Assembly (NCBI RefSeq): GCF_004332155.1
Contig: NZ_SJDV01000002.1
Coordinates: 200,193-264,192 of the forward strand
Length of the DNA stretch: 64,000 nucleotides
Origin: Gramella sp. KN1008
GTDB taxonomy: Bacteria; Bacteroidota; Bacteroidia; Flavobacteriales; Flavobacteriaceae
Reading direction: 5' to 3'
Shown here one piece after another: positions 43,621-52,288 of the stretch; the stretch's first letter is position 1, and each line of letters starts with the position of its first letter. The position numbers were made by a program, and so were the translations under genes. Below the pieces are notes generated by a model. That model ran no database searches. It worked only from the letters and a program-made list of their open reading frames with translations, and was not told the DNA's origin.

Positions 43621-45123
43621 ATGAAATTTAAATTACTCATTTTATCCACTTTCTTTTTATTTTTTTCTACTCTCACTAATCATGCACAGGAACCTGTTTC
43701 TGGCGAAGTAGATAAAGGAAAAGTTGAAGAGCCGAGAGGAGAAGATAACGTAGCCTATCAGTGGGCATATATGGCCCTTGAAGGAACAGCCTATGATACC
43801 GACAGGTTTACACCAAGACCGACTGTAACTTCCAGATTCTTAGGTTTAATCTTCACGTCTATGTTTGATGCCTGGACGCGCTATGATGATAAGGCTAACC
43901 CTGTATACCTTACCGAAGTAGATCGTAGGCCCAAGGCTGAGCGAAATCTGAGTAATAAACAAATAGCGATTAGTTATGCCGCTTACAGGGCATTAAATGA
44001 ATATTATTATTCTGATAGTACCTTATTCAGAAAGAAAATGGTAGAACTTGGTCTGGATCCCGACAATGAGTCTTTAGATCCTGAAACACCAGAAGGAATT
44101 GGAAACCTGGCGGCAAAAATGGTGATTGACCAGCGAAGGAATGATGGTTCCAACCAGTACGGTGAAGTAGAAGGCTCTAACGGAGTTCCTTATTTTGATT
44201 ATACAGGATACCAGCCTGTGAATGATATTGATAAAAATGTGGATATCAATCGCTGGCAGCCAAAATACTTTATTAATAATGAAGGGGAGAAATACGATCC
44301 CGGATGTTTAACTCCTTACTGGCAAAATGTTGAACCTTTGCTTCTTAAAAAAGCAGATCAGTTTCGTCCGGGTCCACCACCTATGATGGGATCTGAACAA
44401 CTGGCTCAGGAGGTTAAAGAAGTTATTGATTTACAGGCTAATTTAACCCCGGAACAAAAGGCTTTGGTAGAATTTATGAGAGACGGTCCTAAATCTGTTC
44501 AACAGGCCGGTCACTGGTTAAAGTTCTCTCAGGATGTATCCAAACGAGACAGGCATACACTGGATGAAGACATAAAAATGTATTTCTATGTGCAGTCTGT
44601 GGCTATGGACGGTTTTATTGCCTGTTGGGATTCTAAAATGTTTTATGATTATGCCAGACCTTTTGCTCTTGTTCACGAATATTATGGGGATGAAATGATA
44701 ACAGGCTGGGGAGGTCCCGGTGTTGGGATGATTCAGATGAAAGGAAGCGAATGGCGGCCTTATTCTCCCGATAATTTTCTATGCCCACCATTTCCAAGTT
44801 ATGTTTCCGGTCATAGTACCATTAGTGGCGGATGTGCGGAAGCATTAAGGTTATTTACCGGGGATGATAAGTTTGGCGTGGAAGTAAAAAGAATTCCTGG
44901 AGCTCTTACCGAACCCGATAATGTAGATGAAGAAGTGGTTCTGAAGTTTCCCACATTTACGGAAACTGGTGAAATGGCTGGGATCTCACGAGTAATGGGA
45001 GGATATCATATTCAGGCAGATAATATTGAAGGCTTAGAGCTGGGACGTAAAATAGCTCAGTATAACTATAAAAAATATCTGGAACTCATAGGAGAGTCGC
45101 CGGAAAATTTTAGTAGTAAATAA
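43621..45123 (+). CDS. Exported vanadium-haloperoxidase-like / PAP2-superfamily enzyme
   Basis: The 500-residue protein has a signal peptide (FFLFFSTLTNHAQ) and all three motifs of the vanadate/phosphate-binding superfamily: K-x6-RP with Lys339, Arg346-Pro347 (KMFYDYARP); SGH with His398 (PSYVSGHST); and SR-x5-H with Arg457 and His463 (SRVMGGYH). The complete set allows either a vanadium-dependent haloperoxidase or an acid-phosphatase-like enzyme. The size and local context favour the haloperoxidase-like group, but halide selectivity cannot be read. It is periplasmic or secreted, monocistronic, and ends at a terminator. Confidence 0.88.
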   Translation: MKFKLLILSTFFLFFSTLTNHAQEPVSGEVDKGKVEEPRGEDNVAYQWAYMALEGTAYDTDRFTPRPTVTSRFLGLIFTSMFDAWTRYDDKANPVYLTEVDRRPKAERNLSNKQIAISYAAYRALNEYYYSDSTLFRKKMVELGLDPDNESLDPETPEGIGNLAAKMVIDQRRNDGSNQYGEVEGSNGVPYFDYTGYQPVNDIDKNVDINRWQPKYFINNEGEKYDPGCLTPYWQNVEPLLLKKADQFRPGPPPMMGSEQLAQEVKEVIDLQANLTPEQKALVEFMRDGPKSVQQAGHWLKFSQDVSKRDRHTLDEDIKMYFYVQSVAMDGFIACWDSKMFYDYARPFALVHEYYGDEMITGWGGPGVGMIQMKGSEWRPYSPDNFLCPPFPSYVSGHSTISGGCAEALRLFTGDDKFGVEVKRIPGALTEPDNVDEEVVLKFPTFTETGEMAGISRVMGGYHIQADNIEGLELGRKIAQYNYKKYLELIGESPENFSSK

Positions 45124-45146
45124 ATCAGGATTGTTTTTTACTTAAT

Positions 45147-45182
45147 AATCCCTGAGGATATATATTCTCAGGGATTTTTTTT
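45147..45182. terminator. Rho-independent terminator after the haloperoxidase-like gene
   Basis: AATCCCTGAG (45147-45156) pairs with CTCAGGGATT (45167-45176) around a 10-nt loop, followed by eight T in total. Confidence 0.9.
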
Positions 45183-45244
45183 AGCGTATAAAGAAGTTCT
45201 TTCCCAATGCTCAGAGTATTTATCCGGTTCGGAGTAGGTAGAAC

Positions 45245-46336
45245 TTAATGATTCTGACCCTTTTCTGCATCTTCTTTTTCTTCTTCAGCGATCTGTTTGC
45301 GGGCTTTCTTTAGCTGCTCCTCCGTCGCATTATCCGGTTTCTGTTCTTCAGCAAGTTCCGGTTGGAGAAAAAGTTTGGCAAAATAATGAAAATGGTCTGA
45401 TTCTACATTCGGACCTGTTTTTATAGATTCTACCCGAAACTCTTCAGTAACAAAAATATGGTCCAGTGGCCATCTCATAATTGAACTACCTGCATCGAAC
45501 GTATTATAGAAAAAGCGGCCCACCCTAAGATCGAGTAGCTCACCTACATTTTTAAATAATCCTACTGTCTGGGACCAGGGTACATCATTAAAGTCTCCAA
45601 TAACGATTACCGGTAGTTCTGAATCTCTTGCTTCCAGAGCTATCTTCATCATTTCGGCATCCCTGTCTGAAGAGGAGGGATTGTGTTGTGGCATGGGAGG
45701 AGTGGGATGAATGGCATGTAATTTAATCATATCGCCAGACTTTAATTCTATCTGAGCGTGTATGGAAGGAATACTGTCATCTACCAGGAATTTAACCTGA
45801 GGATCTTTTAGCTTTAATTTTGAATATAAAAGCATACCATAGGTATTGGGTAAAGGTACTTCCACCTTATGAGGATAATACTTTCCTATTCCTTTTTTTA
45901 TCGCTTCGCTCCATCTGGTATTGGTTTCCGTAAAGACAGCGATATCAGGCTGGACGCTTTTCATTTCAGCAATTAACGAATCTGTTACTTCGTTTTTCTG
46001 AAGAACGTTTGCAGTCACAATAGAAAAACCTGTGTTTTCATTTACAGATTCAGTTGGAGAATTTACTTCAGAAGGGGTTAGAGGCGTGTAAGGGACCAGT
46101 TTTGCGAACTGATATACAAAACAGGCAACCAGTACAGTAATAAACGCATAATCCCTCCAGTTCTTAATTTCGAATCGTAAAAAATAAGCGGCAATCGCCG
46201 CCAGGGTAAGCAGGGTGAGTTCAATATGAGGATAATCGAATATCCTTATCCACCAGTAATCGGCAGCTATCAGCGGAATTAAAGTAATAACTACAGCCAG
46301 GATTCCGAAACCCTGAAGAAATGATTTTAAGTTCAT
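45245..46336 (-). CDS. Membrane-anchored endonuclease/exonuclease/phosphatase (EEP) family protein
   Basis: The 363-residue protein has two to three N-terminal membrane segments (about 8-90) and then an EEP catalytic domain. ANVLQKN, VFTETNTRW (metal-binding Glu), IVIGDFNDVPWS (catalytic Asp/Asn) and WPLDHIFVTEEF (late Asp-His) are visible. The C-terminus is charged. The domain probably faces the periplasm and hydrolyses a phosphodiester; substrate unknown, with DNA, lipids and sugar phosphates all possible. It is last in the DUF3817-MscS-EEP unit, 18 nt after mscS. Confidence 0.87.
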   Translation of the reverse strand: MNLKSFLQGFGILAVVITLIPLIAADYWWIRIFDYPHIELTLLTLAAIAAYFLRFEIKNWRDYAFITVLVACFVYQFAKLVPYTPLTPSEVNSPTESVNENTGFSIVTANVLQKNEVTDSLIAEMKSVQPDIAVFTETNTRWSEAIKKGIGKYYPHKVEVPLPNTYGMLLYSKLKLKDPQVKFLVDDSIPSIHAQIELKSGDMIKLHAIHPTPPMPQHNPSSSDRDAEMMKIALEARDSELPVIVIGDFNDVPWSQTVGLFKNVGELLDLRVGRFFYNTFDAGSSIMRWPLDHIFVTEEFRVESIKTGPNVESDHFHYFAKLFLQPELAEEQKPDNATEEQLKKARKQIAEEEKEDAEKGQNH

Positions 46337-46354
46337 GATACTGGTTTGGTTAGG

Positions 46355-47644
46355 TTAATGTATATCCTTTCTTTGTTCCAGGAAACCACGTATATCGTCG
46401 CCAGAAGGAGCTTCAAAAAGTTTCAGGTCAAAGTAAGGAACGGCAGCAATCACATGGTCAAAGATATCAGCTGCAATATATTCAAAATTTTCCCAGCGCT
46501 TATCCCTGCTAAAACAAAGAATTTCTAAGGGAATGCCATTTGCGGTGGGAGCCAGATGTCGTACCATAAGATACATTTCCTTATGCACGGCAGAATGTTC
46601 ATGGAGGTATGAATCAATATATTTCCTGAAAACTCCCAGATTGGTCTGGTTACGGCCATTGATGAGTAAATTTTTGTCTACGCCGTTACTTTCATTGAAC
46701 TTATCGATCTCTGCCTGACGGTTTTCCAGGTACGATTCAATAAGTTTTATCTTTTTAAATTTTTCAATATCCTCCTGGTTTAGAAACTTAACCGAATTTT
46801 GCTTAATAAGAATTGAACGTTTGATTCGTCTTCCTGGCGACTCCTGCATCCCGCGCCAGTTCTGGAAAGAATCTGAAATAAGACTGTAAGTGGGAATAGT
46901 GGTGTAGGTATTATCCCAGTTCTGAACTCTTACCGTTGCCAGATTGATCTCTGTTACGGTACCATCGGCACCATATTTCTCAAAGGTAATCCAGTCTCCA
47001 ATACGTACAATATCATTAACAGAAACCTGTATGGACGCTACCAGACCCAGTATAGTATCTTTAAAGATAAGCAGGATAACGGCCGAAGCAGCACCAAGGG
47101 ATATTGCAAAGCCAATAACCGATTTATTAAATAGCGCAGAAAAAATGAACATAAAACCGATGATCCAGAGAAAGATCATGATTATCTGGCTAAAGCTTTC
47201 CAAAGGTTTATCATTAAACTCCTCCCTTGTTTTGAGATAGTTTCTTGTAGACCTGAGTATACTCCGGCAAATCCAGACAATAAGTATTATTACGTATACG
47301 TCTACCAGTTTATAGAAAATTTCCAGAACGTCCGGGAATTCCGAAAATATTAATGGAAAGGTTTTGTAAACAACAAATAATGGTATAAAACGACCTACAT
47401 ATCTCGGGAAATTACTTTTCATAAGAAAGTCATCCAAAGTGGTTTTCGTCTTATTGGTAAAGATTTTGAAAGCCTCTATAATGAAGTTCTTGATAAGATA
47501 ATTCAACCCGATCACCACCAGGGTAAGGATCAAAAGATTTATGAAGAGGTTAAGATACGTGGCAAGCTCTTCATACATGCCCTGAGCTACGAATAATTCT
47601 TCGAAAAAACAGATAAGATCTTTTAAACCTTCTTCGATGTTCAT
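46355..47644 (-). CDS. MscS-family mechanosensitive channel (YbdG-like)
   Basis: The 429-residue protein has about five membrane helices; the pore-lining TM3 region is GAASAVILLIFKDTILGLVASIQ. The MscS beta domain follows (DIVRIGDWITF, GTVTEINLATVRVQNWDNT, IPTYSLISDSFQNW). An inserted C-terminal domain resembles YbdG/miniconductance MscS types. It should gate on membrane tension during osmotic downshock. It is 18 nt before the EEP gene and 3 nt after the DUF3817 gene, all on the minus strand. Confidence 0.92.
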   Translation of the reverse strand: MNIEEGLKDLICFFEELFVAQGMYEELATYLNLFINLLILTLVVIGLNYLIKNFIIEAFKIFTNKTKTTLDDFLMKSNFPRYVGRFIPLFVVYKTFPLIFSEFPDVLEIFYKLVDVYVIILIVWICRSILRSTRNYLKTREEFNDKPLESFSQIIMIFLWIIGFMFIFSALFNKSVIGFAISLGAASAVILLIFKDTILGLVASIQVSVNDIVRIGDWITFEKYGADGTVTEINLATVRVQNWDNTYTTIPTYSLISDSFQNWRGMQESPGRRIKRSILIKQNSVKFLNQEDIEKFKKIKLIESYLENRQAEIDKFNESNGVDKNLLINGRNQTNLGVFRKYIDSYLHEHSAVHKEMYLMVRHLAPTANGIPLEILCFSRDKRWENFEYIAADIFDHVIAAVPYFDLKLFEAPSGDDIRGFLEQRKDIH

Positions 47645-47647
47645 TGA

Positions 47648-47932
47648 TTAAAGATATTTCTTTTCCACATAAAAGGGACCAAATGGTATAAGGGAACAAC
47701 CCATTATTAAGGCTGTTTGCTTAAGATTCCATTCCATGGGTTTAACCAGTGTTAGTGCCATAGCGATATATCCTATAAAAAGGATGCCGTGAGCCATCCC
47801 AACGTGAGAGACCATTTGAGGCATATCAAAAAAATATTTCAACGGCATGGCGATGAGTAATAATAGTAAAAAAGATAAGCCTTCCAAAAGACTTACCCAC
47901 TTAAATATATGTTTATTCCTTTTTGCTTCCAT
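47648..47932 (-). CDS. DUF3817 small membrane protein
   Basis: The 94-residue protein from the ATG at 47932 has three hydrophobic segments and the DUF3817 features FKWVSLLEGLSFLLLLL and HVGMAHGILFIGYI. The function is unknown. An upstream in-frame ATG at 48049 is rejected because the added 39 residues lack family similarity and a TAnnTTTG promoter match (TACCTTTG, 47959-47952) lies between the two, 19 nt before 47932. It heads the MscS-EEP unit. Confidence 0.87.
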   Translation of the reverse strand: MEAKRNKHIFKWVSLLEGLSFLLLLLIAMPLKYFFDMPQMVSHVGMAHGILFIGYIAMALTLVKPMEWNLKQTALIMGCSLIPFGPFYVEKKYL

Positions 47933-47951
47933 AAAATAAATGATTTTGCGA

Positions 47952-47959
47952 CAAAGGTA
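47952..47959 (-). promoter_or_regulatory. -7 promoter element of the DUF3817-MscS-EEP unit
   Basis: On the minus strand TACCTTTG fits TAnnTTTG, 19 nt before the ATG at 47932. This spacing recurs at several genes in the window. Confidence 0.5.
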
Positions 47960-48074
47960 ATCATTAAAGCGACGTGCCCCACAGCCAATATTAGCACAAT
48001 AAGCGTATAAATTACGTGAATAAATATTTCTGAATCGGTGCATTTTCATTAATTTGCAGCTGAAAAATAAAATA

Positions 48075-49118
48075 ATGAATAAGAAAAGAGTATTAGTTAC
48101 CGGGGGGCTTGGTTTTATAGGCTCACATACAGTGGTGGCACTTCAGGAAGAGGGTTATGAAGTAGTGATAATAGATAACCTCTCTAATTCCTCTATAGAT
48201 GTACTGGCGGGAATTACCCAGATCACAGGGAAGACCCCTCAGTTTGAAAATATTGACCTTCGGGATAAATCTTCTGTAAAGGATTTCTTTGAAAAATATC
48301 CGGATATTGATGGAGTGATACATTTCGCGGCATCAAAAGCTGTGGGTGAAAGTGTTGTAAAGCCATTACTTTATTATGAAAATAACATTTCCAGTCTTGT
48401 ATATCTTTTAAAGGAACTTTATAAAAAAGATAATGCCAGTTTTATTTTCAGTTCTTCCTGCACGGTATACGGGCAGGCAGACGAGTTGCCCATAACTGAA
48501 GATGCACCGGTTAAAAAAGCCGAATCGCCTTATGGAAATACTAAACAGATAGGAGAGGAGATCATTGCCGATACCTGTAAGACAAAGCCGGATTTCAAAG
48601 CAATCTCTTTAAGGTATTTTAATCCTATCGGGGCACATCCTACCGCTGAGATTGGTGAATTGCCGATTGGTGTTCCTCAGAACCTCGTGCCATTTATTAC
48701 CCAGACAGCTATAGGAAAAAGAGATGAATTATCGGTTTTTGGAGATGATTATCCAACTCCCGATGGTACGGCCATCCGTGACTATATACATGTTATGGAT
48801 CTTGCTGAAGCTCATGTACACGCTCTCAAAAGATTACTGGAAGGAAAGGAAAAACAGAATTATGAAGTTTTCAATCTTGGCACCGGTACCGGAAACTCAG
48901 TACTGGAGGTGGTGAAATCTTTTGAAAAGGTAAGCGGAAAAAAACTGGATTATAAGATCGTGGGACGAAGGGAAGGCGATATCACCGCTGCATATGCAGA
49001 TACAACAAAGGCAAATGAAGAGCTTAACTGGAAAGCCAGTCGTTCTCTTGACGAAGCTCTTAGCAGCGCCTGGAAGTGGCAGCAGGTAGTAGAAAAGAAA
49101 GAGGAAGAAGATAAATAA
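48075..49118 (+). CDS. galE: UDP-glucose 4-epimerase
   Basis: The 347-residue extended SDR has the NAD motif VTGGLGFIGSHTVVAL, the catalytic Ser block FSSSCTVYG, and the YxxxK active site in SPYGNTKQIGEE. GalE-type blocks RYFNPIGAH and DGTAIRDYIHVMDLAEAH are also present. It interconverts UDP-glucose and UDP-galactose, supplying galactose units for surface polysaccharide. The ATG at 48075 is used; the TTG at 48054 is rejected. It is divergent from the DUF3817 unit and ends at a perfect terminator, so it is monocistronic and not in a gal cluster. Confidence 0.95.
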   Translation: MNKKRVLVTGGLGFIGSHTVVALQEEGYEVVIIDNLSNSSIDVLAGITQITGKTPQFENIDLRDKSSVKDFFEKYPDIDGVIHFAASKAVGESVVKPLLYYENNISSLVYLLKELYKKDNASFIFSSSCTVYGQADELPITEDAPVKKAESPYGNTKQIGEEIIADTCKTKPDFKAISLRYFNPIGAHPTAEIGELPIGVPQNLVPFITQTAIGKRDELSVFGDDYPTPDGTAIRDYIHVMDLAEAHVHALKRLLEGKEKQNYEVFNLGTGTGNSVLEVVKSFEKVSGKKLDYKIVGRREGDITAAYADTTKANEELNWKASRSLDEALSSAWKWQQVVEKKEEEDK

Positions 49119-49140
49119 GCTCTCTATAGATATTAAATAA

Positions 49141-49170
49141 AAAAGACCGGTTTAACCGGTCTTTTTTATT
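49141..49170. terminator. Bidirectional terminator between galE and the Pmp3-like gene
   Basis: AAAAGACCGGTT and AACCGGTCTTTT pair around one central base, with T-tracts on both strands. Confidence 0.92.
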
Positions 49171-49184
49171 TTTTAGCTCATTCT

Positions 49185-49343
49185 TTATCTTGTTCCGTTC
49201 ACAAGAAAAGCATGGATCACTCCCGGAATCCATCCAAGGGCTGTTAACAATAAACTTATCAAAAAAGTCACCCCAAGGCCATGTTTTAAAAATACAGCTA
49301 GTGGCGGTAAAAGGATATTTAAAATAATAGTTAGTAAAGACAT
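49185..49343 (-). CDS. YqaE/Pmp3-family small membrane protein (52 aa)
   Basis: On the minus strand an ATG at 49343 opens a 52-residue frame ending TAA. It has two hydrophobic helices, with the family signature NILLPPLAVFLKHG in the first and LLTALGWIPGVIHAFLV in the second. This matches the Pmp3/YqaE/UPF0057 family, tiny inner-membrane proteins linked to salt and cold stress and membrane potential in yeast and plants. It starts 23 nt after the end of the DUF1206 gene on the same strand and stops just before a terminator, so it is the last gene of that membrane-protein run. Confidence 0.93.
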   Translation of the reverse strand: MSLLTIILNILLPPLAVFLKHGLGVTFLISLLLTALGWIPGVIHAFLVNGTR

Positions 49344-49365
49344 AATATATATTGGTTTTAATTAG

Positions 49366-50142
49366 TTACACGTTAAAAATTCTGTATTTGGCCGTTGCAA
49401 ACATAAAGATGCCATAACAGATAAATCCGGCAGATACTATACCCATTAACCACGCGCCATAAGAGTGACTTAAAAAAGAAAAGGCATCCTCAGTATCTTT
49501 AATTTCAGTAGTATTAGAGTAATATGCAGCTCGAAGAAAGATAAAACCCAGTACACCAAAAACAATCCCTCGGGAAACAACGCCAAGGTATGCCGTGTTT
49601 TTTATGATAATTCTTCTTGTGTGGTCTTTTACCGATTTATAATTAAATTTTTTTAGAAAGTTTCCTAAAAATGCTTTTCTGAACTGGTAGATACTTTTTC
49701 CTGCGAAGGAAAGTCCTGCAACAACAAAGACGAACACCCCGAATTTGCCGGATAGAATTGCAAATGTCATTTCACCACCATCCGATGATCCGGCATCGAT
49801 TAGCTTTTTAATGGTAAAACCGGCAAGGGAAAGATACAGAAGCCCACTAATAAAAAAGCCTATCCGGTTCAGTATTCCCTTATTATCACTACCGATATTT
49901 TCAGGATCCATAAACGTCTGAACAAATCTCCAACCTACATAACATAGAAAACCAACGGCTAACAAAACCAGCAACACATTTCCGAATGCCTGTTTCTGTA
50001 AAAATTCGATTACCTCGGTTTTTCCTGATTCCTTACCACCCATATTCAGGGTAGCCAATAATGAAAGGATACCGGTAATAGAATATACAATTCCCTTCGC
50101 GATATAACCGGTACGGGCCATTTTCTGGATCTTTGAATCCAT
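49366..50142 (-). CDS. DUF1206 membrane protein
   Basis: The 258-residue protein has six membrane helices arranged as three repeats of two, each beginning with a pattern like ARTGYIAKGIVYSITGIL or GVVSRGIVFGVLGFI, which is the DUF1206 signature. Its role is unknown. It probably forms a transcript with the VTT-domain gene upstream (94-bp gap) and the Pmp3-like gene downstream. The neighbours are all small membrane proteins, consistent with an envelope-stress group; that is inference. Confidence 0.9.
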   Translation of the reverse strand: MDSKIQKMARTGYIAKGIVYSITGILSLLATLNMGGKESGKTEVIEFLQKQAFGNVLLVLLAVGFLCYVGWRFVQTFMDPENIGSDNKGILNRIGFFISGLLYLSLAGFTIKKLIDAGSSDGGEMTFAILSGKFGVFVFVVAGLSFAGKSIYQFRKAFLGNFLKKFNYKSVKDHTRRIIIKNTAYLGVVSRGIVFGVLGFIFLRAAYYSNTTEIKDTEDAFSFLSHSYGAWLMGIVSAGFICYGIFMFATAKYRIFNV

Positions 50143-50235
50143 GTAATGAATTTTGATTGCTTAAAACCAAGATAGGATATATGAATCTGGAAACCTTAAG
50201 CCTTATGAAAAGTTTAATGAAAGGATGGTCTATTT

Positions 50236-50853
50236 CTAAACCATTTCAAAAATTACGAGTGAGTAGAGATAGAACCTGGCATAACGCAGCATTCCAAAAA
50301 TCAGGTAATTTGAAAAAGGAAATTTAATTATACCTGCCGCAATACTAGTCATGGCGAATGGAATAGGGAGTAATGCCCCAACGACGATCAAGAATCCACC
50401 CCATTTCCTGGTGTTTTTTATATGTTTGGCCATCTTTTGTTCCATAGCCTGGTGTACAGCAGGAATCTTTGTGATCCCCACTCCAATAAAATAAGATACC
50501 ACTCCTCCCAGATAAGATGCAGTGGCCAATAGACTTAAGTAAAGGAAAGGACTTACAGATTTACCTGCCCACGCTATGAATAATTCGGGGGGAACAAGTC
50601 CCAGTAGGGATTCGGAAAGAAAGAAAATAGCAAGTACTTCAAAAGGCGCGTAGGTTTCAGTAATGGTAACGAGCATCTCTTCAATATCCAGAAGATAATG
50701 ATCTATCGCCCACAATGCCGTTATAAAAATTATAATGGGAATAACAGCCTTCTTTAAACTCTTCCATACAAAAGAGTAAAAGCCTGTATAATGGTAATAT
50801 TGATGCAACAAACGTATGCGCGACTTCTTTTTAGATCTCGCTTTATCTTTCAT
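50236..50853 (-). CDS. VTT-domain (DedA/YqaA-like) membrane protein
   Basis: The 205-residue protein begins with a Lys/Arg-rich cytoplasmic segment (MKDKARSKKKSRIRLL), then has about five hydrophobic segments. A central VTT-like block contains FLSESLLGLVPPELFIAWAG, with a re-entrant loop and conserved Glu/Pro. Later MAKHIKNTRKWGGFLIVVGALLPIPFAMTSIAAG resembles YqaA. The family includes lipid scramblases and flippases; transport of undecaprenyl phosphate or phospholipid is possible but unproven here. Confidence 0.85.
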   Translation of the reverse strand: MKDKARSKKKSRIRLLHQYYHYTGFYSFVWKSLKKAVIPIIIFITALWAIDHYLLDIEEMLVTITETYAPFEVLAIFFLSESLLGLVPPELFIAWAGKSVSPFLYLSLLATASYLGGVVSYFIGVGITKIPAVHQAMEQKMAKHIKNTRKWGGFLIVVGALLPIPFAMTSIAAGIIKFPFSNYLIFGMLRYARFYLYSLVIFEMV

Positions 50854-50934
50854 TCATTCCAAATTCTCTTTGTAGCAATATTAGAAGTCCTTCGGCCGTA
50901 ATTGTAGGGTGGATATAATCCGAGGAAACTAATT

Positions 50935-51312
50935 TTAATAGTCTTCTCCTGCAAATTCTTTTAAAGCCCTTACATATTCCCTTAACTCCTGCTCGTTCAG
51001 TTTATTGGAATGATCAGCCATAAGAGAGAACATATACTCAAGACTTTCCAGTCCCGTCACCTCTTCAGTAGCAGTAGTTTCTTCTTCTCCTTCCAAAGGT
51101 TCATCTTCAGGAATGGCAATCAGGAAATCTTCGTTTTCTTCGATGTGTTCATAGGTCAACCTGATCACTTTGGCAAGCAGGGGAATATTTTCTTCAACAA
51201 CAAGTTTACGAAGGTCTTTCAGATCTTCGACTAAAGTGTTGATAATTATGCCATTTCTCATAAGATCACGCTGGATCTTATTTAATAATTTCTGTGCTTT
51301 TATATTTTCCAA
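50935..51312 (-). CDS. Conserved helical acidic protein of unknown function (125 aa)
   Basis: The soluble 125-residue protein is predicted all-helical from its composition (MENIKAQKLLNKIQRDL, EDLKDLRKLVVEEN, LESLEYMFSLMADHSNKL). It has an acidic, probably disordered middle stretch rich in Glu. No signal peptide, catalytic motif or cysteine is visible. I believe it is conserved in Flavobacteriia. It is the first gene of the minus-strand series with VTT, DUF1206 and Pmp3-like proteins; a -7 match (TAACTTTG, 51392-51385) lies 72 nt upstream. Confidence 0.72.
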   Translation of the reverse strand: MENIKAQKLLNKIQRDLMRNGIIINTLVEDLKDLRKLVVEENIPLLAKVIRLTYEHIEENEDFLIAIPEDEPLEGEEETTATEEVTGLESLEYMFSLMADHSNKLNEQELREYVRALKEFAGEDY

Positions 51313-51384
51313 AGTGTCTCTGTTAAATTAGGTCAGTTTTTCTGATCGTTTCACCATTACGAACAGCTCAATTTTTCGAGGTGA

Positions 51385-51392
51385 CAAAGTTA
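51385..51392 (-). promoter_or_regulatory. Possible -7 element for the 125-aa protein unit
   Basis: On the minus strand TAACTTTG fits TAnnTTTG; no -33 TTG at good distance. Confidence 0.4.
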
Positions 51393-51529
51393 GTTTTTTT
51401 CAGAATCTATAAAAGATTTTTATCAGGTTTTATAAAGTATTTAACCTTTAAAATTAACACAATCTTAGAGCTTTTAATTTCAGCACAATTCACGTCTTTA
51501 GTAGCTTTAATCATTAAAAAAAGAATATT

Positions 51530-52240
51530 ATGAGTAATGGAGACAAAACAGCTCTGATAACTGGAGGAAGTAAAGGTATAGGTTACGGGGTTGCCAAAAC
51601 CTTATTAAAAATGGGTTATAAGGTGGCCGTCACCAGTAGGTCCCTGTCAGCAGCAGAAAGAGCTGCAGACCGGTTATCAGAATATGGTGAAATTATTGGC
51701 CTTGAAGCCGATGTAAGAAACTTTGATAGCCAGAAGAAGGCTGTTGAAAGCCTTTTGGATAAATGGAAACGTCTGGATGTTCTTGTAGCCAATGCCGGAA
51801 TTGGAAATTTTGGTTCGGTTGAAGACCTTAGCGTAGATCAGTGGAAAGACACGATAGATACTAATCTTACAGGAGTCTTTTATAGTATAAAGGCTTGTGT
51901 GGATGCCCTTAAGAAATCGGAAGGATATATTATAACAATTTCCAGTCTTGCGGGAACTAACTTTTTTGCCGGAGGTGCGGCCTATAACGCCAGTAAATTT
52001 GGGCTTACCGGATTCACCCAGGCAGTTATGCTTGATCTAAGGGATAAAGGGGTGAAGGTAAGTACCATCATGCCTGGTTCTGTAGCTACCTATTTTAATG
52101 ATAATGAACCTTCGGAAGAAGATGCCTGGAAAATCCAGATTGAAGATATAGGTGAACTTGTTGGAGACCTACTTAAAATGAACCCAAGAACATTACCAAG
52201 TAAAATTGAAGTAAGGCCCTCCAGGCCACCTAAAAAATAG
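51530..52240 (+). CDS. Short-chain dehydrogenase/reductase (classical SDR)
   Basis: The 236-residue protein has the NAD(P) motif TGGSKGIGYG, the NAG motif in VLVANAGIG, and the catalytic Ser-Tyr-Lys set (ISSLAGTNFF and AAYNASKFG). Arg/Ser after the second strand (VTSRSLSAAER) favours NADPH. The type is close to FabG-like and 3-ketoacyl reductases, but substrate is open. It is cytoplasmic and monocistronic, with a clean terminator after it. Confidence 0.92.
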   Translation: MSNGDKTALITGGSKGIGYGVAKTLLKMGYKVAVTSRSLSAAERAADRLSEYGEIIGLEADVRNFDSQKKAVESLLDKWKRLDVLVANAGIGNFGSVEDLSVDQWKDTIDTNLTGVFYSIKACVDALKKSEGYIITISSLAGTNFFAGGAAYNASKFGLTGFTQAVMLDLRDKGVKVSTIMPGSVATYFNDNEPSEEDAWKIQIEDIGELVGDLLKMNPRTLPSKIEVRPSRPPKK

Positions 52241-52253
52241 AATGAGAGTGATT

Positions 52254-52287
52254 AAAAAAAGCCGGATGGGATAATCCGGCTTTTTTT
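52254..52287. terminator. Bidirectional rho-independent terminator
   Basis: GCCGGAT (52261-52267) pairs with ATCCGGC (52274-52280), flanked by A7 and T7. It separates the SDR (+) and the MDR (-) genes. Confidence 0.93.
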
Positions 52288-52288
52288 A

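Noticed and set aside
47933..48049. 39-codon N-terminal extension of the DUF3817 protein
   Set aside because: The extension lacks hydrophobic or family character and a promoter match lies inside it.
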